From an uncultured Clostridia bacterium (GTDB taxonomy: Bacteria > Bacillota > Clostridia > Oscillospirales > Acutalibacteraceae): a DNA stretch of 56,794 bases. Location: positions 1 to 56,794 of the forward strand of contig CANRAU010000013.1 of assembly GCA_947628665.1 (NCBI GenBank), given 5' to 3'. The position numbers and the translations under genes were made by a program. Positions 16,168 through 24,005 of this stretch are shown in pieces. Numbering within the stretch: the stretch's first letter is position 1; every line of letters starts with the position of its first letter. The notes under the pieces were generated by a model. That model worked only from the letters and a program-made list of their open reading frames with translations. It did no database searches and was not told the origin of the DNA.

Positions 16168-16212
16168 GGAACGGTCATTTTCAGAAGAAAATGACCGTTC
16201 CTTTTTTATTTT
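16168..16212 (+). terminator. Terminator of tRNA-Lys
   Basis: GGAACGGTCATTTTC and its complement form a perfect 15-bp stem with an AGAA loop, followed by TTTTTTATTTTT. Confidence 0.95.
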
Positions 16213-16313
16213 TCTCTCTTTGCCGTCTCTGATACGAACGCCGCAAAAACACGGCAGAAAAAAGTGAAAAAGTCGAGACAGGTCAGGCATATTGCATATG
16301 CCGCATAAAATTT

Positions 16314-16376
16314 TACGTAAAAATACGTATTTATAGTTGTGAAAGCCTTGACATACGTAAAAATACGTATTAAAAT
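16314..16376 (+). promoter_or_regulatory. hicAB promoter with two identical operators
   Basis: TTGACA (16348-16353) and TAAAAT (16371-16376) are separated by exactly 17 bp, and that spacer is TACGTAAAAATACGTAT. The same 17-mer recurs at 16314-16330, with centres 40 bp apart. Each contains two TACGTA palindromes separated by AAAA. This fits autorepression by HicB or the HicAB complex. Confidence 0.85.
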
Positions 16377-16417
16377 AATATTGTAATTGACATAAATCAC
16401 CGAAAGGAGGCATACAT

Positions 16418-16603
16418 ATGAAGTACAGTGAACTCGAAAAACTATTAAAGCAAAACGGCTGCATAGTTCTTCGAGAAGGCGCGAATCATTGCATATGGTA
16501 CAGTAAAATGACAAATACTAAATTCACTGTGCCGAGACACAAATCAAAAGAAGTTCCAAAAGGCACATTCGATGTCATTATGAAATCAGCGGGGCTGAAA
16601 TAG
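16418..16603 (+). CDS. hicA: HicA family toxin (mRNA interferase)
   Basis: A 61-residue protein with the compact dsRBD-like HicA fold: KYSELEKLLKQNGCIVLREG, then the catalytic His in GANHCIWYS (H24), then FTVPRHKSKEVPKGT. HicA toxins cleave mRNA independently of ribosomes and are neutralised by HicB. AAAGGAGG precedes the ATG. The region is AT-richer than its neighbours and lies between a tRNA terminator and a metabolic gene, which suggests acquisition. Type II toxin-antitoxin pair with the gene at 16737. Confidence 0.93.
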   Translation: MKYSELEKLLKQNGCIVLREGANHCIWYSKMTNTKFTVPRHKSKEVPKGTFDVIMKSAGLK

Positions 16604-16736
16604 GCCCCGCAGAAAAGGCATTTACATATAAAGATCAAAATCCTGTCAGACAAGAAAGACGAAATAAAGAAGGAGCGCGGAAATCAAAAAGGACAAGCCA
16701 AAAGGAGCAAAAAGGAAGAACCAAAGGAGCAACAAA
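16604..16736 (+). other. Purine-rich gap between hicA and hicB
   Basis: A 133-nt spacer with no start codon in use. It holds three SD-like repeats (GAAGGAGCG at 16671, AAAAGGAGCA near 16699, AAAGGAGCAA near 16723); only the last is spaced for hicB. hicA and hicB usually lie closer. Confidence 0.6.
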
Positions 16737-17135
16737 ATGAAAAAATATTTCTATCCGGCCATCGTTACACAAGAAAAAGAAAATGTATATTCTGTTATTT
16801 TCCCGGATATTGAAGGATGCGTCACATCCGGTGAATCTTTAGAAGAGGTTTACGATATGGCGCAAGACGCATTATGTTTAATGCTCTACGATATGGAAGA
16901 ATCCAACGAGGAAATTCCGACCGCAAGCGATCTTGCAAAAATCAAATTAGATCCAAATCAATTTGTCGTCATTATTTCGTGTGATACGCAGGAATACAGA
17001 AGATATTTTGACAATAAGGCTGTGAAAAAAACCCTGTCTATTCCATCTTGGCTCAATACGGAAGCGGAGCGAAAGGGCGTAAACTTTTCGGCTGTATTGC
17101 AAGAAGCATTGAAAGAAAAATTGAATATCCGGTAA
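16737..17135 (+). CDS. hicB: HicB family antitoxin
   Basis: A 132-residue antitoxin. An N-terminal partial RNase H-like domain (YSVIFPDIEGCVTSGESLEE, about 18-37, the HicB signature) would block HicA. A C-terminal ribbon-helix-helix-type segment (IPSWLNTEAERKGVNFSA, about 102-119) would bind DNA. AAAGGAG lies 7 nt upstream. The likely targets are the paired TACGTA operators in its own promoter. An intrinsic terminator follows. Confidence 0.94.
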   Translation: MKKYFYPAIVTQEKENVYSVIFPDIEGCVTSGESLEEVYDMAQDALCLMLYDMEESNEEIPTASDLAKIKLDPNQFVVIISCDTQEYRRYFDNKAVKKTLSIPSWLNTEAERKGVNFSAVLQEALKEKLNIR

Positions 17136-17146
17136 ATACGTGTAAC

Positions 17147-17192
17147 AAAATCGGCAAGCCCTCCTAAGGGTCTGCCGATTTTATTTTTATAT
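17147..17192 (+). terminator. Terminator of hicAB
   Basis: AAAATCGGCA and TGCCGATTTT pair, with an inner CCC/GGG, followed by ATTTTTAT. Confidence 0.9.
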
Positions 17193-17250
17193 TGCGCTTT
17201 AGACGTTTGCTTGATGAGCAAATATTTTTGCGGTTCTTACGCCAAGGTGA

Positions 17251-18207
17251 TCATGCCTGCCGGGGAAAGAACATCTGCGCTCCCGTTTGGCGCACCCATG
17301 TATGGATCACCTTGGGGTTTTCAAAAATGGCGTCCAGCGTTTGCAAAAACGGGACGATATCCCCGAAATCGAGTGCGCGATGATCGAACGCAATGCAGAT
17401 CGGCAGCACCTGCCGCGCTTCGACCTGCTTTCTGCCGAAGGCGTCGGTGATGACCACGGGCTTATCCTGCACCGCGCCCACGCCGAAAGCGCAGACCTGC
17501 GGCGGGACGATTTCCAAAAGGCTCAGCGCGCCCTTTTGCCCTCTGTAATTCGAGCCCACATTGGAAACCGTGACCGTGCCGGGTTCTAAATCGGCTTTGG
17601 TCAGACGTTCTGTCGCGGGGATGCGCGCAAATTCGCGTTTGGCTTTTCCGTGCAGCGTTTTTACTTTATACCGCCCCGTTTTCGAGCCAATCACCCGAAA
17701 GATCGTTTGCGCGATCTTCCCTGCACGCAACGCTGTTAAGGTATTGTCGAGCGACACCTCATACATGGCCTGCTGCAAATCGCTTTGCGCGGCACGGCGG
17801 GAAAGGTCGCGCACATATTCCGATATTTCGTCCAAATTTTTGCTCTCGCAATGCGGCAGCTTCACCGTCATCATTTCTCCGTTGGGCATCAGCATCGGCA
17901 TGGAAATATCGATTTCGGAAAACGTCTCGAGTGTCCCTCGCACGAGCTTGCGACGGAAATGCAAATGCGCGTTCATATTCGGCGCGGCCTGCAGTCCCAT
18001 GCAAATCGTTTTGAGCAGCAGTGTATTTACGGTGATTCTATCCGCCGCGCGGCGGTTGAGATTGAGTTTTTTATATTCACGCATAAAGTCTGTGACGTCG
18101 GGTTCATACATATACGTGACATGCGGGATCGTCTCCCAGCTTTCCGAGGTCATATTGGCCACGATTTTTCTTTGTATCCCGAAATGGGTGGTGCGTTCTG
18201 GCTGCAT
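17251..18207 (-). CDS. E2-like 2-oxo acid dehydrogenase acyltransferase domain, stand-alone
   Basis: A 318-residue protein made only of the catalytic acyltransferase domain of dihydrolipoamide acyltransferases. ADRITVNTLLLKTIC (about 62-76), VSNVGSNYRGQKGALSLLEI (about 210-229) and CIAFDHRALDFGD (about 270-282) match its core; the His of DHR is the catalytic base. The usual HxxxDG reads HRALDFGD, and no lipoyl or E3-binding domain precedes it. No E1 or E3 genes are nearby. A role as an acyltransferase with a free-standing carrier, or as an oligomeric scaffold, is speculative. The ATG at 18207 follows AAAAGGAG. Confidence 0.85.
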   Translation of the reverse strand: MQPERTTHFGIQRKIVANMTSESWETIPHVTYMYEPDVTDFMREYKKLNLNRRAADRITVNTLLLKTICMGLQAAPNMNAHLHFRRKLVRGTLETFSEIDISMPMLMPNGEMMTVKLPHCESKNLDEISEYVRDLSRRAAQSDLQQAMYEVSLDNTLTALRAGKIAQTIFRVIGSKTGRYKVKTLHGKAKREFARIPATERLTKADLEPGTVTVSNVGSNYRGQKGALSLLEIVPPQVCAFGVGAVQDKPVVITDAFGRKQVEARQVLPICIAFDHRALDFGDIVPFLQTLDAIFENPKVIHTWVRQTGAQMFFPRQA

Positions 18208-18406
18208 AGGTATTGCTCCTTTTGAGATTCCATTTATTTGTATTCCGTAACCGCCTGTTGTATTTCTGCGGTACAACCTTATCCTATGCTTTTTCCCACA
18301 ACTTTGCCATACACTTCGGTTTCCAAAATCGATTTCGGGCGCAAATACAGGTTGCGCAACGTCCGCAACCGCGCTGTTTCGCCATTTTTTTCGTACAAAG
18401 GAAAAC

Positions 18407-18440
18407 GAGGGTTTGCCAAAACGACGAACCCTCGTACATT
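18407..18440 (-). terminator. Terminator downstream of the M28 peptidase gene
   Basis: CGAGGGTT and AACCCTCG form the stem. T-runs occur on both sides, so it may also act in the plus direction. Confidence 0.7.
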
Positions 18441-18457
18441 TTTTTGCTGTCCGAATT

Positions 18458-19699
18458 TTACTGCTTTGCGCCGTTGTCAAACATTTCCAGCGCTTTGACG
18501 CTGATTGCGAAGCAGCCCGCAAGCCCTTCCAAATTCATGTTGTCGTATGTATCGCGGCGCGTGTGGTAATAGTTCTCCAACTTGTGGTTCAACCCCGTAA
18601 TGCCCGTTGTGCGGAAGCCCGCCTGCGCAAACGCAGCGGCGTCTGTCGCACCGCCAAGCGGCGGAACCCAGCCCTTTGTGCAGGGGATGTTGATCGCCTC
18701 GGCCGCTTCCATAAACAGGTCGGAAACGTCCTTATCCGTTTTGACCGTACCGTTGAGGTCGCGGTAGTTGGTCATCAAATATTTCGGATCGTGAATGGTA
18801 TCGTAGGAAATGATAAAGGTTGGCACGTCGTCGAATTCGCCCTTGTGCCTTTCGCTCCATGCCTTAGAGCCGCGAAGCCCCGCTTCCTCAGAGCCGGTCA
18901 AAATCACGCCGAGTTCGGTATTCTCAAACGCGATGCCCTCGTCTTGCAGAGCTTTCAGAACGGCAATGCCCATGTAGCAGCCCGAAAGGTTGTCGTTCGC
19001 GCCGTCTACGATGTGGCGTTCATTCCACATAAAGTAAAGGCCAATCAAAAACGGCAGAAATACCAGACCGCATAACGCCAATTTAAACAAAGTGGAATGG
19101 GTATCGGGAAGCCCAAAGGAAACGCCGTTTTGCGCCATGAAAAGAATGGAAAGCACAAGATAATAGATCGCGCCGACGCCGCAGATGATTGCATGCGCCT
19201 CAAAAGCTACACCGCCGAACATATAGTTGACCGGCCATTCCCAAACCGCGTCGGGGTGTCCGTTAAAAAGGATGCGGCGTTTGACCTCGCCCGTACAGCT
19301 CTTGATCGCGGTCACGTTATGCCCCGTTTTTTGCGGGAAGAAGCGATCGACCACTTTCTTATACATACCGAACTGCACAAACGCAAGTCCCAACCCCAAA
19401 ACGATCAGAACGGCGGACGCGAGCGGGAATACAAACAGCAGTGCGATTGCCAGCAGCACAAAAGTAATGGTGAAATAGATCCAGCCGAAAAACGCGTTGG
19501 GGTTTTCCTCAAAGGATTCCAGCTCTACGTGTTCGCAGCCGCACTGATTTTTCAGCACGTCCGCCATGTATTCGCAGGCCTGCTTCTCCCCTTTTGAACC
19601 GGGGTCACGCTTTTCAAAGGTCTTGCAGATATGGGTGATCTCATCCACCATATACTGCGCAGCGGCATCTTTTTTGTCGATGATGTTTTGCAGATTCAC
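18458..19699 (-). CDS. M28 family metallopeptidase with membrane segments
   Basis: A 413-residue zinc aminopeptidase-type protein. Candidate zinc and catalytic residues: H and D in FNGHPDAVWEW, D in GANDNLSG, the EE pair in TGSEEAGLRGS, D in IISYDTIHD and the last His in LNHKLENYYH. Four hydrophobic segments interrupt the fold (about 75-120 and 175-235), so it is probably membrane-anchored. The start is GTG after TTAGGAGG. The substrate is unknown. The gene is separated from mtnA by repeat copy 4. Confidence 0.87.
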   Translation of the reverse strand: MNLQNIIDKKDAAAQYMVDEITHICKTFEKRDPGSKGEKQACEYMADVLKNQCGCEHVELESFEENPNAFFGWIYFTITFVLLAIALLFVFPLASAVLIVLGLGLAFVQFGMYKKVVDRFFPQKTGHNVTAIKSCTGEVKRRILFNGHPDAVWEWPVNYMFGGVAFEAHAIICGVGAIYYLVLSILFMAQNGVSFGLPDTHSTLFKLALCGLVFLPFLIGLYFMWNERHIVDGANDNLSGCYMGIAVLKALQDEGIAFENTELGVILTGSEEAGLRGSKAWSERHKGEFDDVPTFIISYDTIHDPKYLMTNYRDLNGTVKTDKDVSDLFMEAAEAINIPCTKGWVPPLGGATDAAAFAQAGFRTTGITGLNHKLENYYHTRRDTYDNMNLEGLAGCFAISVKALEMFDNGAKQ

Positions 19700-19806
19700 G
19701 GGATGACCTCCTAACATAATGTACCATTTTAGTTTATCACAGCCTGCCTGCCAAATTATGAACAAATTATGAACAATAGGAAAGAAAAGACAAAAACCAC
19801 CCGATC

Positions 19807-19823
19807 TCAAAAATCGGACGGCT
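19807..19823. repeat. Left 17-bp direct repeat flanking repeat copy 4
   Basis: TCAAAAATCGGACGGCT is identical to 20157-20173, the last codons and stop of mtnA. With CCGATC before it, it forms a second copy of a terminator hairpin that is followed on the minus strand by TTTTTGTCTTTT. Confidence 0.8.
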
Positions 19824-20145
19824 CAGTCTGTCGATAAACTGTTTTGCGATAGCAAAATGCCCAAAAGTTTTCGGCCGCCTTTTTCAAAAGGCGGCGGGGT
19901 TGAGGGGCGGCGCCCCCATCGCAGCCCGCAGGCTGCGAAATCTTTGCCCATAAAGAGCGCAGGAGGGGCGAAAAACAGTCCAGTGGACTGTTTTTCGGTG
20001 GGGATTCTCGCCTGTCGGCTCGGTCGGTGCTTCTGCCTTCGGCAGAGGTGTCCACCGGACACCCGCACCCCTCGCCGGGGGTTCCCCATAATCTTACTCC
20101 TTTTGTGTGTATTGCCAAGTGACACATACTTTTTCTACACGCTGA
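19824..20145 (-). repeat. Dispersed multi-hairpin repeat, copy 4 (long form)
   Basis: 322 bp, the same length as copy 2 and almost identical in sequence, from CAGTCTGTCGATAAACTG to CTACACGCTGA. AAAAGGAG with ATG at 20089 reads on the minus strand. It lies between mtnA and the M28 peptidase gene. Together with its flanking terminators it fills the 457-bp gap, and no gene is supported there. Confidence 0.92.
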
Positions 20146-20173
20146 GCCGCCCGACATCAAAAATCGGACGGCT
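20146..20173 (-). terminator. Stem-loop at the end of mtnA (right flank of copy 4)
   Basis: AGCCG(C)CCGA pairs with TCGG(A)CGGCT around CATCAAAAA. It spans the mtnA stop codon and includes the right 17-bp direct repeat (20157-20173). Confidence 0.75.
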
Positions 20174-21188
20174 GTAAAATGCCCTTTTCGGTAATAAACG
20201 CGGTGATGAGGCTGTGGTCAGTTATATCAAACGCGGGATTGAGCGTTTTGGCGTGCGCGGGAAGCATGGGTTCTCGATACCACATTTCCCCGATCTCGCT
20301 GCCGTCGCGCAGTTCAATGGGGATGTCCGCGCCGCTTTTTGCCGTTTTGTCGATGGTGGAAAACGGGGCGCAGACATAAAAAGGCACGCCATAGTGTTTC
20401 GCAAGGATCGCCACGCCGGAAGTCCCGATCTTATTGGCCGTATCGCCGTTCGCCGCCACGCGGTCACAACCGACCAGCACCGTGTCGATCAAGCCCTTTT
20501 GCATCACGAAAGAAACCATGTTGTCGCAAATCACGGTGACGTCTATGCCCGCTTCACACAGCTCATACGCCGTAAGCCGCGCGCCTTGCAGGAGCGGTCT
20601 TGTCTCGTCGGCGAACACCGACAGGGCGTGTCCCTGCGCCTTGGCGGCATAAACGGGCGCAAGCGCCGTACCGTATTTTACGGCGGCGAGCCGCCCAGCG
20701 TTGCAGTGGGTCAGTACGGTTTTGCAGGATTCCAAAAGTGTTGCGCCGTGCGCGCCGATTTTTTGGCAAACGGCGACGTCCTCGGCGTGCAAAGCCAGTG
20801 CGCGCGCCGTTAGGGACTGCCGGATCGTGTCGATTGATTCATGGGCATTCGCCTGAAGCGTTTCCAGCATAGCGTCCAGGGCATGAAACAAATTGACCGC
20901 CGTAGGGCGCGCCGAAGCAAGATAAGCGGCATTGGCGCAGCATTCCGCCAAGAAAGCTGCCTTGTCGGTCTCTGCGCTCTCGTTGGCCAGCACCGCAAGC
21001 CCAATCGCCGCCGCAACCCCGATGGCGGGCGCGCCGCGCACCTGCAATTGCGCGATCGCCTGAAACATCTCTTCCTTTTTGGAAAGCGACAGAATCACCG
21101 TCTCCTGCGGCAGGCGGGTCTGATCCAAAAGCATCAAACGGTTGCGCCGCGTATCAAAATGTACCGTTTCGCCGTGCATCGCATACAT
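20157..21188 (-). CDS. mtnA: S-methyl-5-thioribose-1-phosphate isomerase
   Basis: A 343-residue enzyme converting methylthioribose-1-phosphate to methylthioribulose-1-phosphate. Diagnostic segments are QVRGAPAIGVAAAIG (about 49-63), the catalytic Cys in LTHCNAGRLA (about 160), VGCDRVAANGDTANKIGT with the catalytic Asp (about 240) and FYVCAPFSTID. Length is normal. It follows pnp and mtaD in one minus-strand operon, which supports the methionine/methylthioadenosine salvage role over the related eIF2B-like enzymes. Its last five codons and stop are duplicated beyond repeat copy 4. Confidence 0.95.
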   Translation of the reverse strand: MYAMHGETVHFDTRRNRLMLLDQTRLPQETVILSLSKKEEMFQAIAQLQVRGAPAIGVAAAIGLAVLANESAETDKAAFLAECCANAAYLASARPTAVNLFHALDAMLETLQANAHESIDTIRQSLTARALALHAEDVAVCQKIGAHGATLLESCKTVLTHCNAGRLAAVKYGTALAPVYAAKAQGHALSVFADETRPLLQGARLTAYELCEAGIDVTVICDNMVSFVMQKGLIDTVLVGCDRVAANGDTANKIGTSGVAILAKHYGVPFYVCAPFSTIDKTAKSGADIPIELRDGSEIGEMWYREPMLPAHAKTLNPAFDITDHSLITAFITEKGILQPSDF

Positions 21189-21208
21189 GGCGTTTCTTCC
21201 TTCCCGCT

Positions 21209-22018
21209 TTACAGCTTTTCGAGGATGCGGCAGATAAGCTTCTGCATCTCCGCGCCCTTCCTGCGTCCCGTCTCCAAAACTTCTTCTTCGGTGAGCCTTT
21301 GGTCGGTGACCCCCGCCGCCATATTGGAGATCAGGGAGAATGCCAGCACCCGCATCCCGCAGTGATTGGCGGCAATCACCTCCGGCACGGTGGACATGCC
21401 GACCGCATCCGCGCCGAGGGCTCTGAAAGCGCGAATTTCAGCGGGTGTTTCATAGCTCGGCCCCGTACACGCGAGGTAAACGCCTTTTTGGATGGAGATG
21501 CCCGTTTCGTCGGCACAAATCTCGGCAAGCCGCCGAAGCTCGGGCGCGTAAGCAAAGCTCATATCGGGGAAGCGACAGCCGAACGTATCGTCGTTCGGGC
21601 CGATAAGCGGGTTTCTGCCCATAAAATTGATATGATCCTCAATCAGCATAATGTCGCCGACGGAAAACGCGCGGTTGACGCCGCCCGCGGCATTGGTCAA
21701 AATCAGCGTTTCCACACCCAAAAGCCGCATCACGCGAATGGGCAGTGAAAGCGCCTCCATGCTGTGTCCCTCATAGGCGTGCAAACGCCCCTGCATGCAA
21801 AGGACGGGTTTCCCCGAAAGCGTACCTGCCAAGAACCGTCCCTTATGCCCTGGCGCGGTCGAAACGGGAAACTCGGGCAGATCGGCATAATCCACCGCTA
21901 TGGGGGATTCGATTTTTTCGCCGAGGCCGCCAAGCCCCGAGCCGAGCACAATGCCGATTTGCGGGCGAATGCCGATTCGGTCATAAAGCATTTTTGCGTA
22001 TTTCTCGGCCTTATACAT
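21209..22018 (-). CDS. Purine nucleoside phosphorylase family (probable methylthioinosine phosphorylase)
   Basis: A 269-residue trimeric-type PNP/MTAP family enzyme. Seen are the phosphate-binding GSGLGGLGEKI (about 26-36), GRLHAYEGHS, LTNAAGGVN, GPSYETPAEIR (Glu that contacts the base) and FSLISNMAAG. The Asn in the last motif corresponds to human PNP Asn243, which favours 6-oxopurines; MTA phosphorylases have Asp there. With the adjacent deaminase, methylthioinosine is the best-supported substrate, though inosine/guanosine is possible. The ATG at 22018 overlaps the mtaD stop by 8 bp and has GGAGG upstream. Confidence 0.9.
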   Translation of the reverse strand: MYKAEKYAKMLYDRIGIRPQIGIVLGSGLGGLGEKIESPIAVDYADLPEFPVSTAPGHKGRFLAGTLSGKPVLCMQGRLHAYEGHSMEALSLPIRVMRLLGVETLILTNAAGGVNRAFSVGDIMLIEDHINFMGRNPLIGPNDDTFGCRFPDMSFAYAPELRRLAEICADETGISIQKGVYLACTGPSYETPAEIRAFRALGADAVGMSTVPEVIAANHCGMRVLAFSLISNMAAGVTDQRLTEEEVLETGRRKGAEMQKLICRILEKL

Positions 22019-23312
22019 GGCGTTCGACCTCCTTTTGAATGCGACGGGTACGCGATTCGACCGCATATTTGACCTTTTCGATGTCGATCGTTTTGTATTC
22101 GCCGTTTTCGTACAGCACCTTGCCGTCCGCCATGGTCAGCACAACGTCCGCACCGCTCGCGGCATAGATCAAATGATTGACCGTGTCGTTGTGCGGGCAC
22201 ATTTGCACCGTATCGGTGTCAAGCACCAGAAGATCCGCCTTGCCGTTCACCTCTACCCTGCCGCTGTCGGTTCGCCCCTGCGCTGAAAAGCCGTTGACCG
22301 TCGCCATTTGCAGTACGTCGCGTTCGGAAAGCACATCCGCCCTTTGCAATAAGCCCTTGGGCAACAGCGCACACAAATACATGGCGCGGAACATATCCAA
22401 ATTGTTGTTGGAGGCGACGGAGTCCGTACCGAGCGCCACGCGCACACCGTTCTGCAAAAGCTTATACGTGTCACAAATGCCGCTGCCGAGCTTCAAATTG
22501 CTGGCGGGATTGGTCGCAACGGTCACGCCCTTTTCCCGAAAGATCGCAATATCCTCGTCGGTGACCCAAACGCAGTGCGCCGCAAGCGTCGGCACGTCGA
22601 ATACGCCGCAAGCGTTAAACAACTGTGCGGGCGTAAGGCCGCCGTGCCGCTGTTTGCATGCCTCGTGTTCGGCCTGCGTCTCCGACAAATGCACGTGCGC
22701 GCGCAAACGGTGCGCCTGCACCTGCTCGGCAAACTGCTCGATGACCTTTCGGCGGTTGGTATACTCGGCGTGTAAGCTCATATCGATGCGAATGCGCCCG
22801 TTGCAGGCGTTGTGCCAGCGTTCGATGATCTCCTCGCTTTCTTGAAAGCTCGCAAGCGTTTGAATATCGTCATCCGTAAAGCTGGTGATCGCGCGGCTGA
22901 AATTGCATTTGATCCCGCTGTCGGCGACCGCCTGCAATACGGCGTCGGAGAAAAAGTACATATCCGAAAAAGAGACCGTACCCGTGCGCAGCATCTCCGC
23001 GATGGCAAGCAGGGTGCTGAAATAGGCGTCCTCATTTTGGATTTTGTCCTCGAACGGGAAAACGCGCTCGTTGAGCCACCGTGCAAGCGGCAAGTTCTCG
23101 GCATAGCCGCGCAAAAGCGTCATGGCGGCGTGGGAATGCGCATTGACAAGCCCGCTCATGAGCAGTTTGCCGCGTCCGTCAAAGACTTCGCCGAAATCCT
23201 CCTGCGGTTTTTCATGACCGATATAGGCAATTTTGTCGCCGCGCACGCCCACATAGCAATGCTCTTCACATTGAAAATCCGTATTTAAAACGGTAATGTC
23301 GGAAAAAAGCAT
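22011..23312 (-). CDS. mtaD: 5-methylthioadenosine/S-adenosylhomocysteine deaminase
   Basis: A 433-residue amidohydrolase. Metal-binding HSH lies in GLVNAHSHAAMTLLRG (about 54-69). HVHLSETQAEHE (about 208-219) includes the MtaD-type His and Glu. Also seen are AAHCVWVTDED and the catalytic Asp in ALGTDSVASNNNLDM (about 293-307). It deaminates MTA or SAH to the inosine forms. It lies between a cyclophilin gene (20-bp gap) and pnp (8-bp overlap), with AAAGGAG before the ATG, so it starts a three-step salvage cassette. Confidence 0.93.
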   Translation of the reverse strand: MLFSDITVLNTDFQCEEHCYVGVRGDKIAYIGHEKPQEDFGEVFDGRGKLLMSGLVNAHSHAAMTLLRGYAENLPLARWLNERVFPFEDKIQNEDAYFSTLLAIAEMLRTGTVSFSDMYFFSDAVLQAVADSGIKCNFSRAITSFTDDDIQTLASFQESEEIIERWHNACNGRIRIDMSLHAEYTNRRKVIEQFAEQVQAHRLRAHVHLSETQAEHEACKQRHGGLTPAQLFNACGVFDVPTLAAHCVWVTDEDIAIFREKGVTVATNPASNLKLGSGICDTYKLLQNGVRVALGTDSVASNNNLDMFRAMYLCALLPKGLLQRADVLSERDVLQMATVNGFSAQGRTDSGRVEVNGKADLLVLDTDTVQMCPHNDTVNHLIYAASGADVVLTMADGKVLYENGEYKTIDIEKVKYAVESRTRRIQKEVERHV

Positions 23313-23331
23313 GGTTTCTCCTTTTTCAATC

Positions 23332-23931
23332 TCAGGCGACCGTTTCTACGGTTACGCGCTCCAAAACCACGTCCTGCAAGGGCTTGTTCGCAAAGAAATC
23401 CACCTTGACCGCCGCGATGGCGTCTACGGTTTCCATGCCTTCGACGACCTGCCCGAACACGGTGTGCTTATAATCGAGCCACGGCGTGCCGCCGAGCGTC
23501 TCATATGCGCGCACACATTCGGTCGGGAACAGTTGCTCGGATGCGGATTCCAGCTGATCGAGCATATCGTCGGACACGGTTTTCGCCTGCACGATAAAGA
23601 ACTGGCTGCCGTTGGTGCCTGGGCCTGCGTTCGCCATGGAAAGCGCGCCGCGCAGATTGTGCAGCTGCGGGTCAAATTCATCCGCAAAGCTCTCGCCCCA
23701 AATGCTCTCGCCGCCCATCCCCGACGCGGTCGGGTCGCCGCCCTGGATCATGAAATCTTCGATGACCCTGTGGAATACCGTGCCGTTGTAATAGCCGTTT
23801 TTCGCGTGGGTGACAAAATTTTCGACCGCCTTGGGCGCGTACTGCGGAAACAGACGGATGCGTATATCGCCCATGGAGGTTTTCATGGTAGCTACAAGGT
23901 CGCCGCTTTTCGGCGCTTCGGTTTGAAACAT
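23332..23931 (-). CDS. Peptidyl-prolyl cis-trans isomerase (cyclophilin)
   Basis: A 199-residue cyclophilin with no signal peptide, so probably cytoplasmic. The core motifs are [20 protein letters not shown] (about 50-69; the R of FHR is the catalytic Arg), [18 protein letters not shown] (about 99-116) and [14 protein letters not shown]. The start follows AAAGGAG. It is first in the operon with mtaD, pnp and mtnA, with no obvious functional link. Confidence 0.95.
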   Translation of the reverse strand: MFQTEAPKSGDLVATMKTSMGDIRIRLFPQYAPKAVENFVTHAKNGYYNGTVFHRVIEDFMIQGGDPTASGMGGESIWGESFADEFDPQLHNLRGALSMANAGPGTNGSQFFIVQAKTVSDDMLDQLESASEQLFPTECVRAYETLGGTPWLDYKHTVFGQVVEGMETVDAIAAVKVDFFANKPLQDVVLERVTVETVA

Positions 23932-23961
23932 AAAATATTCTCCTTTGTTTGGCTTGCTGTC

Positions 23962-23990
23962 ATTTTACCATATTTATACACGGTTTGCAA
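23962..23990 (-). promoter_or_regulatory. Promoter of the cyclophilin-mtaD-pnp-mtnA operon
   Basis: Minus strand: TTGCAA (23990-23985), 17 bp, TAAAAT (23967-23962). Confidence 0.78.
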
Positions 23991-24005
23991 ACACGCTGCG
24001 TGGTT

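Noticed and set aside
16283-16299. Inverted repeat GGCATAT/ATATGCC upstream of the hicAB operators
   Set aside because: Only 7 bp per arm with no T-run and no second copy; not enough to call an operator or terminator.
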